DNA from: Pararhizobium qamdonense
Lineage (GTDB): Bacteria > Pseudomonadota > Alphaproteobacteria > Rhizobiales > Rhizobiaceae
Length of the DNA stretch: 64,000 nucleotides
Direction of reading: 5' to 3'
Assembly (NCBI RefSeq): GCF_029277445.1
Contig: NZ_CP119566.1
Location: 2,048,001-2,112,000 of the forward strand
The translations under genes and the position numbers were made by a program. Shown here one piece after another: positions 53,164 through 64,000 of the stretch; the first letter of the stretch is position 1; the number at the start of each line of letters is the position of its first letter. The notes beneath the pieces are model-generated. The model was not told the origin of the DNA. It was given only the letters and a program-made list of their open reading frames with translations, and searched no databases.

Positions 53164-54908
53164 TGTCCTTTCTCTCCCGCATCATGGTCGTCAAGAGCAA
53201 GGCCCACTTCTCCGCTGGCGGCAACAATCATCCGGGCGATCTCGGCCGGCCGTTCGAAGGGACGCGCAAGCGGACCAGCAACCAGGCGAAAAGCCGCGTC
53301 GCCATCGTCATCGCCAGTTTCACGGCCGTCTACTGCATCATCGGCGGCCGCCTCGTGCAATATGGCCTGGCCCAGCCGGAGATGGTTTCCAGCATTGGCC
53401 GTGCCGACAATCTGATGGCATCGCGCCCGGATATTCTCGATCGCAACGGGGAGATCCTGGCGACCGACATCCGCACCGTGTCGCTCTATGCGGAACCGCA
53501 CAAGATCGTCGACGCCGACGAGGCCGTCGAGCAGCTTTCCACTGTTCTGCCGAGCCTCAATGTCGCTGATATCTACAACAAGCTGAAATCCCCATCGCGC
53601 TTCCAGTGGCTGCGCCGCCAGTTGACGCCGAAGCAGCAGAGCGAAATTCTGGCGCTCGGCATTCCCGGCATCGGCTTCCGGCCGGAAAAGCGCCGCTTCT
53701 ATCCGGGCGGCGCCACCGCCTCGCATATTGTCGGCCATGTCAATGTCGACAATCGCGGCATTGCCGGCATGGAGCGCTGGATCGACAACCAGGGGCTTGC
53801 CGATCTCGCCGCCATCGGCATGACCAGCGATGCCAAGCTCGAGCCGGTCAAGCTGTCGATCGACCTGCGCGTCCAGAACATCCTGCGCGATGTCGTCGTC
53901 GATGCGATGACCAAGTTCCGCTCGATTGCCGCCGGTGGCGTGGTGATGGATGTGACAACCGGCGAAATTCTCGCCATGGTTTCCTATCCCGATTACGATC
54001 CGAACAAGCCGGCCGATGGCGCCAAGGAAGGCTGGATGAACCGCATGTCGAACGGCACGTTCGAGATGGGATCGACGTTCAAGTCGTTTACGACGGCGAT
54101 GGCGCTTGATTCGGGTAAGGTAAAGCTGACCGATAGCTTCGATGCGACCAATCCGATCCGCATCGGCGGCTTCACCATCAAGGACTTTCACGGCAAGCGC
54201 CGGGTCCTGACCGTGCCGGAAATCTTCCAGTATTCCTCCAATATCGGCACCGCCAAGATGGCCGACCTTGTCGGCATCGAAGGTCACAAGGAATTCCTGA
54301 CCCGTATCGGGCTGCTGACCAGAATGCAGACGGAACTGCCGGAAGTGAAGATGCCGAGCCAGCCGCGCGAATGGAAGAAGATCAATTCGATCACCATCTC
54401 GTTTGGCCACGGCGTCTCCACCACGCCGCTGCAGACGGCGGTGGCCGGGGCAGCGCTGCTGAACGGTGGCAATCTGATCGAGCCAACCTTCCTGCCCCGC
54501 ACGCCCGAGCAGGCGCAGGCGGCCTCCACCAAGGTCATCAAGCAATCCACCAGCGACGACATGCGCTTCCTGTTCCGCTGGAACGGCGTCAACGGTTCGG
54601 GCCGTAATGCCCGGGTGCCCGGCTTCAATGTCGGCGGCAAGACCGGGACGGCCGACAAGGTCGTCAACGGCCGCTATTCGAACGATGCCAACTTCAACGC
54701 GTTTCTCGCCGGCTTTCCGATCGACAAGCCGCGCTATGTGGTACTGACCTTTATCGACGAGCCGAAGACCGACAAAGGCAATGGTGCGGCACTGGCAGGC
54801 AATACGGCAGCGCCGATGGTGCATGACATCATCAGCCGGTCGGCGCCGCTTCTCGGCGTCGAGCCGAAATTCGGCGAAGACGGTTCTGCCTTGCTTGTGT
54901 CTTATTGA
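53163..54908 (+). CDS. ftsI: Septal peptidoglycan transpeptidase FtsI (PBP3)
   Basis: A 581-residue class-B penicillin-binding protein. A transmembrane helix (about 46-64, VAIVIASFTAVYCIIGGRLV) precedes the pedestal domain (about 80-240) and the transpeptidase domain (about 265-560). Catalytic motifs: Ser304-Thr-Phe-Lys307, Ser358-Ser-Asn360 and Lys493-Thr-Gly495. It cross-links septal peptidoglycan together with FtsW. Its ATG shares one base with the ftsL stop. Confidence 0.95.
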   Translation: MSFLSRIMVVKSKAHFSAGGNNHPGDLGRPFEGTRKRTSNQAKSRVAIVIASFTAVYCIIGGRLVQYGLAQPEMVSSIGRADNLMASRPDILDRNGEILATDIRTVSLYAEPHKIVDADEAVEQLSTVLPSLNVADIYNKLKSPSRFQWLRRQLTPKQQSEILALGIPGIGFRPEKRRFYPGGATASHIVGHVNVDNRGIAGMERWIDNQGLADLAAIGMTSDAKLEPVKLSIDLRVQNILRDVVVDAMTKFRSIAAGGVVMDVTTGEILAMVSYPDYDPNKPADGAKEGWMNRMSNGTFEMGSTFKSFTTAMALDSGKVKLTDSFDATNPIRIGGFTIKDFHGKRRVLTVPEIFQYSSNIGTAKMADLVGIEGHKEFLTRIGLLTRMQTELPEVKMPSQPREWKKINSITISFGHGVSTTPLQTAVAGAALLNGGNLIEPTFLPRTPEQAQAASTKVIKQSTSDDMRFLFRWNGVNGSGRNARVPGFNVGGKTGTADKVVNGRYSNDANFNAFLAGFPIDKPRYVVLTFIDEPKTDKGNGAALAGNTAAPMVHDIISRSAPLLGVEPKFGEDGSALLVSY

Positions 54909-54971
54909 CCATGGAATGACAATCTTGAGGATTCGCCGCCCGGCGGGTTGGTATAACTGAAAAGTGCATCC

Positions 54972-56432
54972 ATGAAGATCAAAGACCTGATCGGGAAGGA
55001 TTTCCCGGAAATTGCGGCACAGCTGGACAATGCGGCCGGTGATATCGATATCGCCGCGATCACCGCCGACAGCCGGCAGGTTGCGCCGGGGTCTTTGTTC
55101 GTGGCTGTTGCAGGCAGCAAGGCCGACGGCAAGGGCTTTATCGACGAGGCGATCAGCCGGGGCGCCGCAGCCGTCGTCACAGGCGTGAAGTCTGCCGGTG
55201 ACACGCCGGTTCCGGTTCTCTCCGCCTTCACGCCGCGCCGCGTGCTCGCGATTGCCGCCGCCAACTTTTACAGCCACCAGCCCGATACGATGGTCGCCGT
55301 CACCGGTACGGCGGGCAAGACTTCGGTTGCGTCCTTTGCCCGGCAGATCTGGGCGCATGCGGGTTTTGCAGCCGCGATGATAGGCACCACCGGCGTGATC
55401 GCGCCGGGCCGTAACGATTATGGCTCGCTGACGACGCCCGATCCCATCTCCCTGCACAAGCTTCTGGCCGAACTTGCCGATTCAGGGGTTACCCATGCGG
55501 CGATGGAAGCCTCCAGCCATGGATTGGACCAGAACCGCCTCGATGGCGTACGGCTTGCCGCCGCTGGGTTCACCAATCTTGGCCGCGATCATATGGATTA
55601 CCATCCGACCATCGAGGACTACATGGCTGCCAAGATGCGGCTGTTCGACGGTGTTCTGCCCAAGGGCTCGCCGGCCGTCATCTTTTCCGACGATGCCTGG
55701 TCGGGGCAGGCAATTGCTGCGGCACGGGCTGCCGGGCATCTGGTGCTGACCGTCGGCCGCAAGGGCGACTACCTGTCGCTGAAACGCGTCGAGCATTTCC
55801 GGCACAAGCAGATTGCTGAGATCCATGTCGGCGACGAGATTTTCGAAGTGCATGTGCCGCTGGCCGGCGATTTCCAGATTTCGAATGCTTTGGTTGCGGC
55901 CGGGCTTGCCATGTCGACCGGCGTCAGCGCCAGGGCGACCATGGCGGCGCTTGAAAAGCTGCAGGGTGCGTCCGGCCGCCTTGAACTGGTCGGGCACACC
56001 AAGGAGGGCGCGCTTGCCTATGTGGACTATGCCCACAAGCCGGACGCGCTGGAAAACGTCCTGACCTCGGTTCGCCCATTCACCACCGGCCGCGTCATCG
56101 TGGTGTTCGGCTGTGGCGGCGACCGGGACAAGGGAAAGCGCCCGATCATGGGCGAGATCGCCACGCGGCTGGCCGACGTCGTGATCGTGACCGACGACAA
56201 TCCGCGCTCGGAAGTGCCATCCGTCATTCGCAGTGAAATCATGGCTGCGGCCAAGGGCGCCACCGAGATCGCCGACCGCGCCGAAGCCATCCAGGCTGCC
56301 GTCGATATGCTGAAATCGGGCGACACGCTGATCGTTGCGGGCAAGGGACATGAGGAGGGGCAGACCATCGGCTCCGTCACCTTGCCGTTCTCCGATCACG
56401 CCGAACTGCGCAAGGCATTGGGAGGTCATTGA
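54972..56432 (+). CDS. murE: UDP-MurNAc-L-Ala-D-Glu:meso-diaminopimelate ligase MurE
   Basis: A 486-residue ATP ligase adding the third stem-peptide residue. The ATP loop TGTAGKTS is near 114-121, [10 protein letters not shown] near 184 and [13 protein letters not shown] near 350. The specificity motif DNPR (409-412) marks a meso-diaminopimelate enzyme, as expected for a Gram-negative. It is 63 nt after ftsI; murF follows at once. Confidence 0.95.
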   Translation: MKIKDLIGKDFPEIAAQLDNAAGDIDIAAITADSRQVAPGSLFVAVAGSKADGKGFIDEAISRGAAAVVTGVKSAGDTPVPVLSAFTPRRVLAIAAANFYSHQPDTMVAVTGTAGKTSVASFARQIWAHAGFAAAMIGTTGVIAPGRNDYGSLTTPDPISLHKLLAELADSGVTHAAMEASSHGLDQNRLDGVRLAAAGFTNLGRDHMDYHPTIEDYMAAKMRLFDGVLPKGSPAVIFSDDAWSGQAIAAARAAGHLVLTVGRKGDYLSLKRVEHFRHKQIAEIHVGDEIFEVHVPLAGDFQISNALVAAGLAMSTGVSARATMAALEKLQGASGRLELVGHTKEGALAYVDYAHKPDALENVLTSVRPFTTGRVIVVFGCGGDRDKGKRPIMGEIATRLADVVIVTDDNPRSEVPSVIRSEIMAAAKGATEIADRAEAIQAAVDMLKSGDTLIVAGKGHEEGQTIGSVTLPFSDHAELRKALGGH

Positions 56433-56433
56433 T

Positions 56434-57867
56434 TTGAACTTTCTGTGGACCACAAGCGATCTGATGGCGGCCATGCATGGCCGTCCGATGGGCAATCTGC
56501 CTGCGGGCATCACCGGCATTTCCATCGACAGCCGGTCCATCGGCAAGGGCGAGGCTTTTTTCGCCATCAAGGGCGACCGGGTCGATGGTCATGACTATGC
56601 GGGTATCGCGATGGCCAATGGTGCAACGCTGCTGGTTGTCAGCGAAGCCAAGCTTCCTGCGCTCGGGCGGCTCAACGCGCCGATGATCGTCGTCGATGAC
56701 GTGCTGGATGCCATGGTGCGGCTCGGCTGTGCTGCGCGCGATCGCAGTGCGGCCAAGATCATCGCCGTCACTGGATCGGTCGGCAAGACCACGACCAAGG
56801 AGATGCTGCGGCACATGCTGCAGCCTTCCGGCCGGGTTCACGCCTCCGTCGCCTCGTTCAACAATCACTGGGGCGTGCCGCTCACCCTGTCGCGCATGCC
56901 GGAAAATACCGATTTCGGCATTTTCGAAATCGGCATGAACCATGCCGACGAAATCCGGCCGCTGGTCAAGATGGTGCGTCCGCATGTGGCCATCATCACT
57001 ACGATCGCAGCCGCCCATCTCGGCAATTTCAAGGACCTTGAGGAAATCGCCGCTGCCAAGGCTGAGATCATGGAAGGCCTCGTCGATGACGGCCATGTGA
57101 TCCTCAATCGCGACAACGATCAGTTTGCAGCACTTGAGAAAACCGCCAACGCGCTGGGCGTTGCCCATGTCCATAGCTTCGGCAGCAGCGCGAAAGCCGA
57201 TTTCCGCCTGGTCGAATATGCGGGCGGCTCCGAAGGTGGCGTGTTGTGGGCGGCGCTGGATGGCAGGACGCTGGAAATCCAGATGGGGGCTCCCGGGCGC
57301 CATATCGCCGAAAATGCCCTGGCGGCGCTTGGGGCTGTCAGCCTCGTCGGCGCGGATATGAATGCAGCACTTGCGGCGCTGACAACGCTTCAGCCTGAAA
57401 AAGGCCGCGGCGCCCGCCATCGCCTGTCCATCGGGCAGGGGACATTTGTCCTGATCGACGAAAGCTATAATGCCAATCCCGCATCGATGCGGGCTGCGAT
57501 CTCGCTTCTGCAGGATGCGGCTCTGCCGGACGGTGGCCGCAGGATCGCCATTTTAGGCGACATGCTGGAAATGGGCGCCTCTTCCAGCGCCGTTCATGCC
57601 GGGCTTGCCGCGCCGCTGGTCGAGGCCGGCATTACCGACATCTGGCTTGCCGGCGAAGACATGGCGCATCTGCGCGATGCTTTGCCCGAAGGCATGCGGG
57701 TCGAATACCGCCAGGCGGTCGATGAGTTGAAGGAATTTGCGCTTGGCGCCATCGCCGCCGGGGACGTGGTGATGATCAAATCGTCGAAGGGCACGGGCTG
57801 CGGCAGGATCGTTTCGGCTCTTCTTGAGACATATCCGGCCTCTGCAAGTCCGGATCGCGCTGAATAA
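56434..57867 (+). CDS. murF: UDP-MurNAc-tripeptide:D-alanyl-D-alanine ligase MurF
   Basis: A 477-residue ATP ligase adding D-Ala-D-Ala. The ATP loop TGSVGKTTTKEML is near 113-125, FNNHWGVPLTL near 146 and DESYNANPASMRAA near 346. I chose a TTG start at 56434: GGAGG (56421-56425) lies eight bases before it, and the protein then begins MNFLWTTSDLMAAMHG, like rhizobial MurF. The first ATG (56464) would cut ten conserved residues. Only one base separates it from the murE stop. Confidence 0.93.
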   Translation: MNFLWTTSDLMAAMHGRPMGNLPAGITGISIDSRSIGKGEAFFAIKGDRVDGHDYAGIAMANGATLLVVSEAKLPALGRLNAPMIVVDDVLDAMVRLGCAARDRSAAKIIAVTGSVGKTTTKEMLRHMLQPSGRVHASVASFNNHWGVPLTLSRMPENTDFGIFEIGMNHADEIRPLVKMVRPHVAIITTIAAAHLGNFKDLEEIAAAKAEIMEGLVDDGHVILNRDNDQFAALEKTANALGVAHVHSFGSSAKADFRLVEYAGGSEGGVLWAALDGRTLEIQMGAPGRHIAENALAALGAVSLVGADMNAALAALTTLQPEKGRGARHRLSIGQGTFVLIDESYNANPASMRAAISLLQDAALPDGGRRIAILGDMLEMGASSSAVHAGLAAPLVEAGITDIWLAGEDMAHLRDALPEGMRVEYRQAVDELKEFALGAIAAGDVVMIKSSKGTGCGRIVSALLETYPASASPDRAE

Positions 57868-57989
57868 AGGCAGGACAAGGCATTCTTCGCCGCTGTTCTA
57901 TGCTGACACTTTTGATAGGACGCAGTTATCCTTCCATCAGGTGATTCTGATGGATGAATCTGCAACGAACCTTTGGGGAAAGGTCCCTC

Positions 57990-59090
57990 ATGCTCATCTG
58001 GCTTGTCGAACTGGCGGACCATTTTCAATTCTTCAACCTGTTCCGCTACATCACGTTCCGGACCGGCGCCGCCCTGTTCACCTCGGCATTGATCGTATTC
58101 CTGTTCGGACCGCGGATGATTTCGTCGCTGCGCGTGCGCCAGGGACGCGGACAGCCGATCCGCGCGGATGGCCCGCAGACCCATTTCAAGAAGGCCGGCA
58201 CGCCGACCATGGGTGGCCTGATGATCCTTGCCGGTATCGTCGGCAGCTCGCTGCTCTGGGCCGATCTTTCCAGCGTCTACGTCGTCTCGACGCTCCTGGT
58301 GACGCTCGGTTTCGGCGCCATCGGCTTTTACGACGATTATCTGAAGGTGACGAAACAGTCCGACAAGGGCTTTTCCGGCAAGGCGCGGCTCGGGATCGAA
58401 TTCCTGGTCGCGGGCATCGCCGTGTACTTCATGATGCGCACGGCGCTTTCGGCCGGTGTCTCGGGCTCGACATTCGGCTCATCGCTGACATTCCCGTTCC
58501 TGAAGGATTTCACGCTCAACCTCGGCTATTTCTTCATCCTGTTCGGCGGCTTCGTGATTGTCGGCGCCGGCAATGCCGTCAACCTGACCGACGGTCTCGA
58601 CGGGCTTGCCATCGTGCCGGTGATGATCGCTGCCGCGTCCTTCGGCGTGATCGCCTATCTTGCCGGTAACGCGGTGTTTGCAAACTACCTGCAGATCCAT
58701 TTCGTGCCGGGGACCGGTGAGCTCGCCGTGATTCTTGGGGCTGTCATCGGGGCCGGGCTTGGTTTCCTGTGGTTCAACGCACCGCCCGCCGCCATCTTCA
58801 TGGGCGATACCGGTTCGCTGGCGCTCGGCGGCCTGATTGGTGCGGTGGCCGTCGCCACCAAGCATGAAATCGTCATGGTCATCATCGGCGGCCTGTTCGT
58901 GATGGAAACCCTGTCGGTGATCATCCAGGTCTTCTGGTTCAAGCGCACGGGAAAGCGCGTCTTCCTGATGGCGCCGATCCATCACCATTTCGAAAAGCTC
59001 GGCTGGACCGAAAGCCAGGTGGTGATCCGGTTCTGGATCATTGCGGTTATTCTGGCCATGGTCGGCCTTTCGACCCTGAAGCTGCGGTAA
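57990..59090 (+). CDS. mraY: Phospho-N-acetylmuramoyl-pentapeptide-transferase MraY
   Basis: A 366-residue inner-membrane enzyme with about ten transmembrane segments; it links phospho-MurNAc-pentapeptide to undecaprenyl phosphate, giving lipid I. Motifs: [14 protein letters not shown] near 63-76, the Asp pair in GFYDDYLK near 112, [10 protein letters not shown] near 195 and [11 protein letters not shown] near 329. The ATG at 57990 follows AAAGG. A 122-nt gap after murF, the longest inside the cluster, holds an 8-bp hairpin (57933-57954). Confidence 0.95.
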   Translation: MLIWLVELADHFQFFNLFRYITFRTGAALFTSALIVFLFGPRMISSLRVRQGRGQPIRADGPQTHFKKAGTPTMGGLMILAGIVGSSLLWADLSSVYVVSTLLVTLGFGAIGFYDDYLKVTKQSDKGFSGKARLGIEFLVAGIAVYFMMRTALSAGVSGSTFGSSLTFPFLKDFTLNLGYFFILFGGFVIVGAGNAVNLTDGLDGLAIVPVMIAAASFGVIAYLAGNAVFANYLQIHFVPGTGELAVILGAVIGAGLGFLWFNAPPAAIFMGDTGSLALGGLIGAVAVATKHEIVMVIIGGLFVMETLSVIIQVFWFKRTGKRVFLMAPIHHHFEKLGWTESQVVIRFWIIAVILAMVGLSTLKLR

Positions 59091-59096
59091 GAGACG

Positions 59097-60488
<1,392 letters not shown>

Positions 60489-60548
60489 GGGCGATGACCC
60501 TGACTTTGCGATAGTGGCGCCGGACGCGCCGTTGAAGGGGACGAAGAA

Positions 60549-61703
60549 ATGGTAAGCCGTGCCGAACGTGGCCCCGTGGCCGACTGGTTCTGGACGATCG
60601 ACAGGTTCTTCCTGGCGACCTTCATTCTGTTGATGGGCATCGGCTTCATGTTGTCCTTCGCGGCAAGCCCGGCTGTGGCCGAGCGGCTCAATCTCGACAG
60701 CTTCCATTTCGTCAAGCGGCATGCGGCCTTCCTTTTGCCGTCGCTCGCCGTGATGATCGGCATTTCCTTCATGTCGCCGCGCCAGGTGCGCCGCACCGCG
60801 ATGATCCTGCTTCTGGCGTCGCTCGCCATGATGGTTCTGGCGCTGTTTTTCGGAGCGGAGGTCAAGGGATCGCGGCGCTGGATCTCGCTTGCCGGATTGT
60901 CGGTGCAGCCGTCGGAATTCATGAAGCCGGCCTTCGTCGTCGTCTGTGCCTGGCTGTTTTCCGAACATGCCCGCCAACCGGAAATTCCCGGCAACCTGTT
61001 TGCCATCCTGCTGTTCGGCATTGTCGCCGCACTTCTGGTCGCCCAGCCCGACCTTGGCCAGACGATCCTCACCACCGCCGTCTGGGGCGGCATGTTCTTC
61101 ATGGCCGGCATGCCGTGGCTGTGGATCGTGGTGCTTGGCGGCTCGGCTGTCGGCGGCCTGGTCGTTGCCTATACGGTGTTGCCGCACGTGGCCGGCCGTA
61201 TCGACCGGTTCATGACCGGCGAGGGCGATACGTTTCAGGTGGATACGGCGCTGCAGGCGATCATCCGGGGCGACTGGTTCGGCCAGGGGCCGGGCGAGGG
61301 CATCGTCAAGCGGATCATTCCCGACAGCCATACCGACTTCATCTTCTCGGTTGCGGCCGAGGAATTCGGCATCGTCTTTTGCATGGTCATCGTACTGATC
61401 TTCGCGTTCCTCGTCATGCGCGGCCTCAGCCACGCTTTTCGCGAGCGCAATGATTTCAACCGTTTTGCCGTGGCTGGACTTGTCCTGCAGATCGGCATCC
61501 AGTCGATGATCAACATCGGCGTCAATCTGCAGTTGCTGCCGGCCAAGGGCATGACCCTGCCGTTGATCTCCTACGGCGGTTCGTCCATGGTGGCGATCTG
61601 CGTGACGGCGGGGTTCATCCTGGCGTTGACCCGCCATCGTCCGGAAAAGCGCGCTGTCGAGCGCAGCCTGTTTCGCTCCGGCATGGGCGTTCCGGCCGAA
61701 TAG
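60549..61703 (+). CDS. ftsW: Septal peptidoglycan glycosyltransferase FtsW
   Basis: A 384-residue SEDS-family inner-membrane protein with about ten segments. KGSRRWISLAGLSVQPSEFM near 107-126 and GEGIVKRIIPDSHTDFIFSV (about 253-272; catalytic Asp in the SEDS loop) are family hallmarks; ISYGGSSM near 339 follows. It polymerises lipid II glycan strands at the septum with FtsI. The start has GAAGGGGACGAAGAA upstream. 60 nt after murD. Confidence 0.95.
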   Translation: MVSRAERGPVADWFWTIDRFFLATFILLMGIGFMLSFAASPAVAERLNLDSFHFVKRHAAFLLPSLAVMIGISFMSPRQVRRTAMILLLASLAMMVLALFFGAEVKGSRRWISLAGLSVQPSEFMKPAFVVVCAWLFSEHARQPEIPGNLFAILLFGIVAALLVAQPDLGQTILTTAVWGGMFFMAGMPWLWIVVLGGSAVGGLVVAYTVLPHVAGRIDRFMTGEGDTFQVDTALQAIIRGDWFGQGPGEGIVKRIIPDSHTDFIFSVAAEEFGIVFCMVIVLIFAFLVMRGLSHAFRERNDFNRFAVAGLVLQIGIQSMINIGVNLQLLPAKGMTLPLISYGGSSMVAICVTAGFILALTRHRPEKRAVERSLFRSGMGVPAE

Positions 61704-61724
61704 GCGGGAGATTAAGGACTGAAC

Positions 61725-62849
61725 ATGACCAAAGGTATTATCATGCTCGCCGCCGGTGGTACCGGCGGCCATCTGTTTCCGGCGGAGGCGCTGGCGCACG
61801 AGTTGAAGGCGCTCGGCTATTCCATCCATCTGGTGACGGACAGCCGGGCGGAGCGCTTTGCCGGCAAGTTTCCGGCCGATGAAATCCATGTCGTGCCCTC
61901 AGCGACGATCGGCTCGAAGAACCCGCTGAAGGTGGCGTCGTCGCTGTGGACGCTCTGGTCCGGCATCCGCGTGGCCGGCCGTCTCATGAAAAAAGTGCGG
62001 CCGAAGGTCGTGGTTGGGTTCGGCGGTTATCCGACCATTCCGCCGTTGCTTGCGGCAGTGCGCGCCGGCATTCCCTCGATGATCCATGAACAGAACGCCG
62101 TTATGGGCCGCGCCAACAAGGCGCTGGCCAATCGCGTCCGGGCAATTGCCGGCGGGTTCCTGCCGGAAACCAACGGCCCCTATGCGGCGAAGACTGTGAC
62201 GACGGGCAATCCGGTACGGCCGGCGGTTCTGGAGGCGGCAAAGGTGCCCTACCAGCCATCCGGCGAGGGTGAGGAGTTTCGCCTTGTCGTGTTCGGCGGG
62301 AGCCAGGGCGCGCAATATTTCTCCAAGACCGTGCCAACAGCGATCAGCCTTCTCGACGACAATTTGAGACGGCGCCTGAAGATCACGCAGCAGGCGCGCG
62401 CCGAAGACATGCCGATGGTCGAGGGCTGCGTCGCCAGGCTTGAGATGAATGCCGATATCGCGCCGTTCTTTACTGATATGGCCGAGCGGATCGCGAGAGC
62501 CCATCTGGTCATCTGCCGTTCCGGTGCCTCCACGGTTTCGGAAATCGCCGTGATCGGGCGGCCGGCGGTCCTGGTGCCTTATCCCTATGCGCTCGATCAT
62601 GATCAGGCGGCCAATGCCGCAGCGCTGGCGGCAACCGGGGGCGCCAAGGTGATCGTCCAGTCGGAACTGTCTGCGGAGAAACTCAGCAAGATCCTCACGG
62701 GCGCGATGACCAACCCGGAGAAGCTCGCCACGATGGCGGCCAATGCCAAACAGGCGGGTAAACCGGATGCGGCCCGCTTGCTTGCCGCCATGGTTGAAGC
62801 TATTGCCAGCGGTTCGACGATTGCACAGTTCAAGGAAACACGCTCATGA
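61725..62849 (+). CDS. murG: UDP-GlcNAc:undecaprenyl-PP-MurNAc-pentapeptide GlcNAc transferase MurG
   Basis: A 374-residue peripheral membrane GT-B glycosyltransferase converting lipid I to lipid II. The N-terminal loop [13 protein letters not shown] is near 11-23, [14 protein letters not shown] near 101 and [11 protein letters not shown] near 125. The UDP-GlcNAc site [12 protein letters not shown] lies near 189 and [12 protein letters not shown] near 264. Its stop overlaps the murC start (ATGA). Confidence 0.95.
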   Translation: MTKGIIMLAAGGTGGHLFPAEALAHELKALGYSIHLVTDSRAERFAGKFPADEIHVVPSATIGSKNPLKVASSLWTLWSGIRVAGRLMKKVRPKVVVGFGGYPTIPPLLAAVRAGIPSMIHEQNAVMGRANKALANRVRAIAGGFLPETNGPYAAKTVTTGNPVRPAVLEAAKVPYQPSGEGEEFRLVVFGGSQGAQYFSKTVPTAISLLDDNLRRRLKITQQARAEDMPMVEGCVARLEMNADIAPFFTDMAERIARAHLVICRSGASTVSEIAVIGRPAVLVPYPYALDHDQAANAAALAATGGAKVIVQSELSAEKLSKILTGAMTNPEKLATMAANAKQAGKPDAARLLAAMVEAIASGSTIAQFKETRS

Positions 62850-64000
62850 AAATGCCGCAGACGATCGGCCTGGTTCATTTCATCGGTATCGGTGGTATCG
62901 GCATGAGCGGTATTGCCGAGGTGCTGCACAATCTCGGTCATAAGGTCCAGGGTTCCGACCAGGCCGATAGCGCCAACGTCCAGCGCCTGCGCGACAAGGG
63001 CATCGAGGTCTTTGTCGGCCACAAGGCGGAGAATATTGGCGAGGCCGAAGTGGTCGTGGTGTCGACTGCCATCAAGAAGAGCAATCCGGAACTGATCGCG
63101 GCGCGCGAAAAGCTGCTGCCGGTGGTCCGCCGCGCCGAAATGCTCGCCGAACTCATGCGCTTCCGCAATGCGATCGCCATTGGCGGCACGCACGGCAAGA
63201 CGACGACGACCTCGATGGTTGCCACACTTCTGGAAGCCGGTGGTCTCGATCCGACCGTCATCAATGGCGGCATCATCAATGCCTATGGCACCAATGCCCG
63301 CATGGGTGAGGGCGAGTGGATGGTGGTGGAGGCCGACGAATCCGACGGCACCTTCCTGAAACTGCCGGCCGACGTCGCCGTCGTCACCAATATCGATCCT
63401 GAACATCTCGATCACTACGGCAATTTCGATGCCGTGCGCGCCGCGTTCCGCCAGTTTGTCGAAAATGTGCCGTTCTACGGTTTCGGTGTCATGTGCCTCG
63501 ATCATCCGGAAGTCCAGACGATGGTCTCCAAGATCGAGGACCGCAAGGTCATCACTTACGGCGAAAACCCGCAGGCCGACGTGCGCTTTTCCAACATCCG
63601 CATGGATGGCGCTACCTCCGTGTTCGATGTGGAGATCCGCCGCCGCCGCACCGGCAAGGTAATCCAGATGAAGGACCTGCGCCTGCCGATGCCGGGCCGC
63701 CACAATGTGTCCAATGCGACCGCCGCAATCGCCGTTGCCCAGCGCCTGGGCATTTCGCCGGAGGATATCGCCAAGGGACTGGCCGCCTTTGCCGGCGTCA
63801 AGCGCCGCTTCACCTTTACCGGCGAATGGAACAATGTCCGCGTCTACGACGACTATGGACATCACCCCGTCGAGATCAAGGCCGTGCTGAAAGCGGCGCG
63901 CGAAGCCTGCCAGGGCCGCGTCATCGCGGTGCATCAGCCGCACCGGTTCTCACGCCTGCACAGCCTGTTTGAGGATTTTTCTGCCTGCTTCAACGAGGCC
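62846..64000 (+). CDS. murC: UDP-N-acetylmuramate:L-alanine ligase MurC (3' end outside the window)
   Basis: About 385 N-terminal residues of an expected ~470 are present. MurC adds L-Ala to UDP-MurNAc, the first stem-peptide step. Visible: [20 protein letters not shown] near 11-30 (UDP-sugar site), the ATP loop [12 protein letters not shown] near 113-124, [10 protein letters not shown] near 162 and [11 protein letters not shown] near 335. The ATG at 62846 overlaps the murG stop by four bases. The frame is open at the right edge. Confidence 0.95.
   Translation, partial: MKMPQTIGLVHFIGIGGIGMSGIAEVLHNLGHKVQGSDQADSANVQRLRDKGIEVFVGHKAENIGEAEVVVVSTAIKKSNPELIAAREKLLPVVRRAEMLAELMRFRNAIAIGGTHGKTTTTSMVATLLEAGGLDPTVINGGIINAYGTNARMGEGEWMVVEADESDGTFLKLPADVAVVTNIDPEHLDHYGNFDAVRAAFRQFVENVPFYGFGVMCLDHPEVQTMVSKIEDRKVITYGENPQADVRFSNIRMDGATSVFDVEIRRRRTGKVIQMKDLRLPMPGRHNVSNATAAIAVAQRLGISPEDIAKGLAAFAGVKRRFTFTGEWNNVRVYDDYGHHPVEIKAVLKAAREACQGRVIAVHQPHRFSRLHSLFEDFSACFNEA

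Overview
The window looks like chromosomal DNA of an alphaproteobacterium of the order Rhizobiales, most likely Rhizobiaceae (Rhizobium/Agrobacterium-like). The evidence is the high-GC coding bias, the type-II lumazine synthase under an FMN riboswitch, the btaAB betaine-lipid genes, the ugp operon, the ArsR-methyltransferase/metF pair, and the order djlA - ampD - lytic transglycosylase - rnpB - mraZ - dcw. No phage, IS element, tRNA, rRNA or CRISPR array was seen.

Region 1 (1-7.5 kb): the 3' part of a urocanase-family gene that lacks the family's active-site cysteine, a small secreted orphan, ribH with its promoter and FMN riboswitch, and a four-gene ABC importer operon (binding protein, two permeases, ATPase) followed by an RpiR-type regulator gene.

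Region 2 (7.5-16.8 kb): an accessory catabolic cluster. It holds an N-formylglutamate amidohydrolase-like protein, an APC amine/amino-acid permease, a glutamine-synthetase-like ligase without the ammonium-site glutamate, an aldehyde dehydrogenase, an iron alcohol dehydrogenase and a convergent PuuB-like FAD oxidase. Together these resemble a gamma-glutamylated-amine pathway. An XRE/PIN toxin-antitoxin module with its own palindromic operators lies between the ligase and aldehyde dehydrogenase genes. A palindromic intergenic repeat and several dyads follow.

Region 3 (17-33.4 kb): an L,D-transpeptidase, a mutarotase-like protein, a DUF442 phosphatase, ugpBAEC with a Pho-box-like site, a ThDP enzyme with a DMT exporter and a lipase, an RNase T2 homologue with a degenerate active site, ettA, an ArsR-methyltransferase regulator beside metF, and a 25-codon membrane-peptide gene.

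Region 4 (33.4-46.4 kb): transporters (DMT, CPA2, LysE), cell-wall hydrolases (MltB-like, GH25 lipoprotein, SLT lipoprotein), btaA-btaB, a GGDEF-EAL protein, a serine hydrolase and a PPi-type phosphofructokinase.

Region 5 (46.8-64 kb): djlA-ampD, a secreted lytic transglycosylase, an FAD oxidase, RNase P RNA, then the division/cell-wall cluster mraZ-rsmH-ftsL-ftsI-murE-murF-mraY-murD-ftsW-murG-murC. The genes are tightly packed, often with 1-4 nt overlaps, and murC runs off the right edge. They make the UDP-MurNAc-pentapeptide and lipid II and supply the septal synthase FtsI/FtsW.
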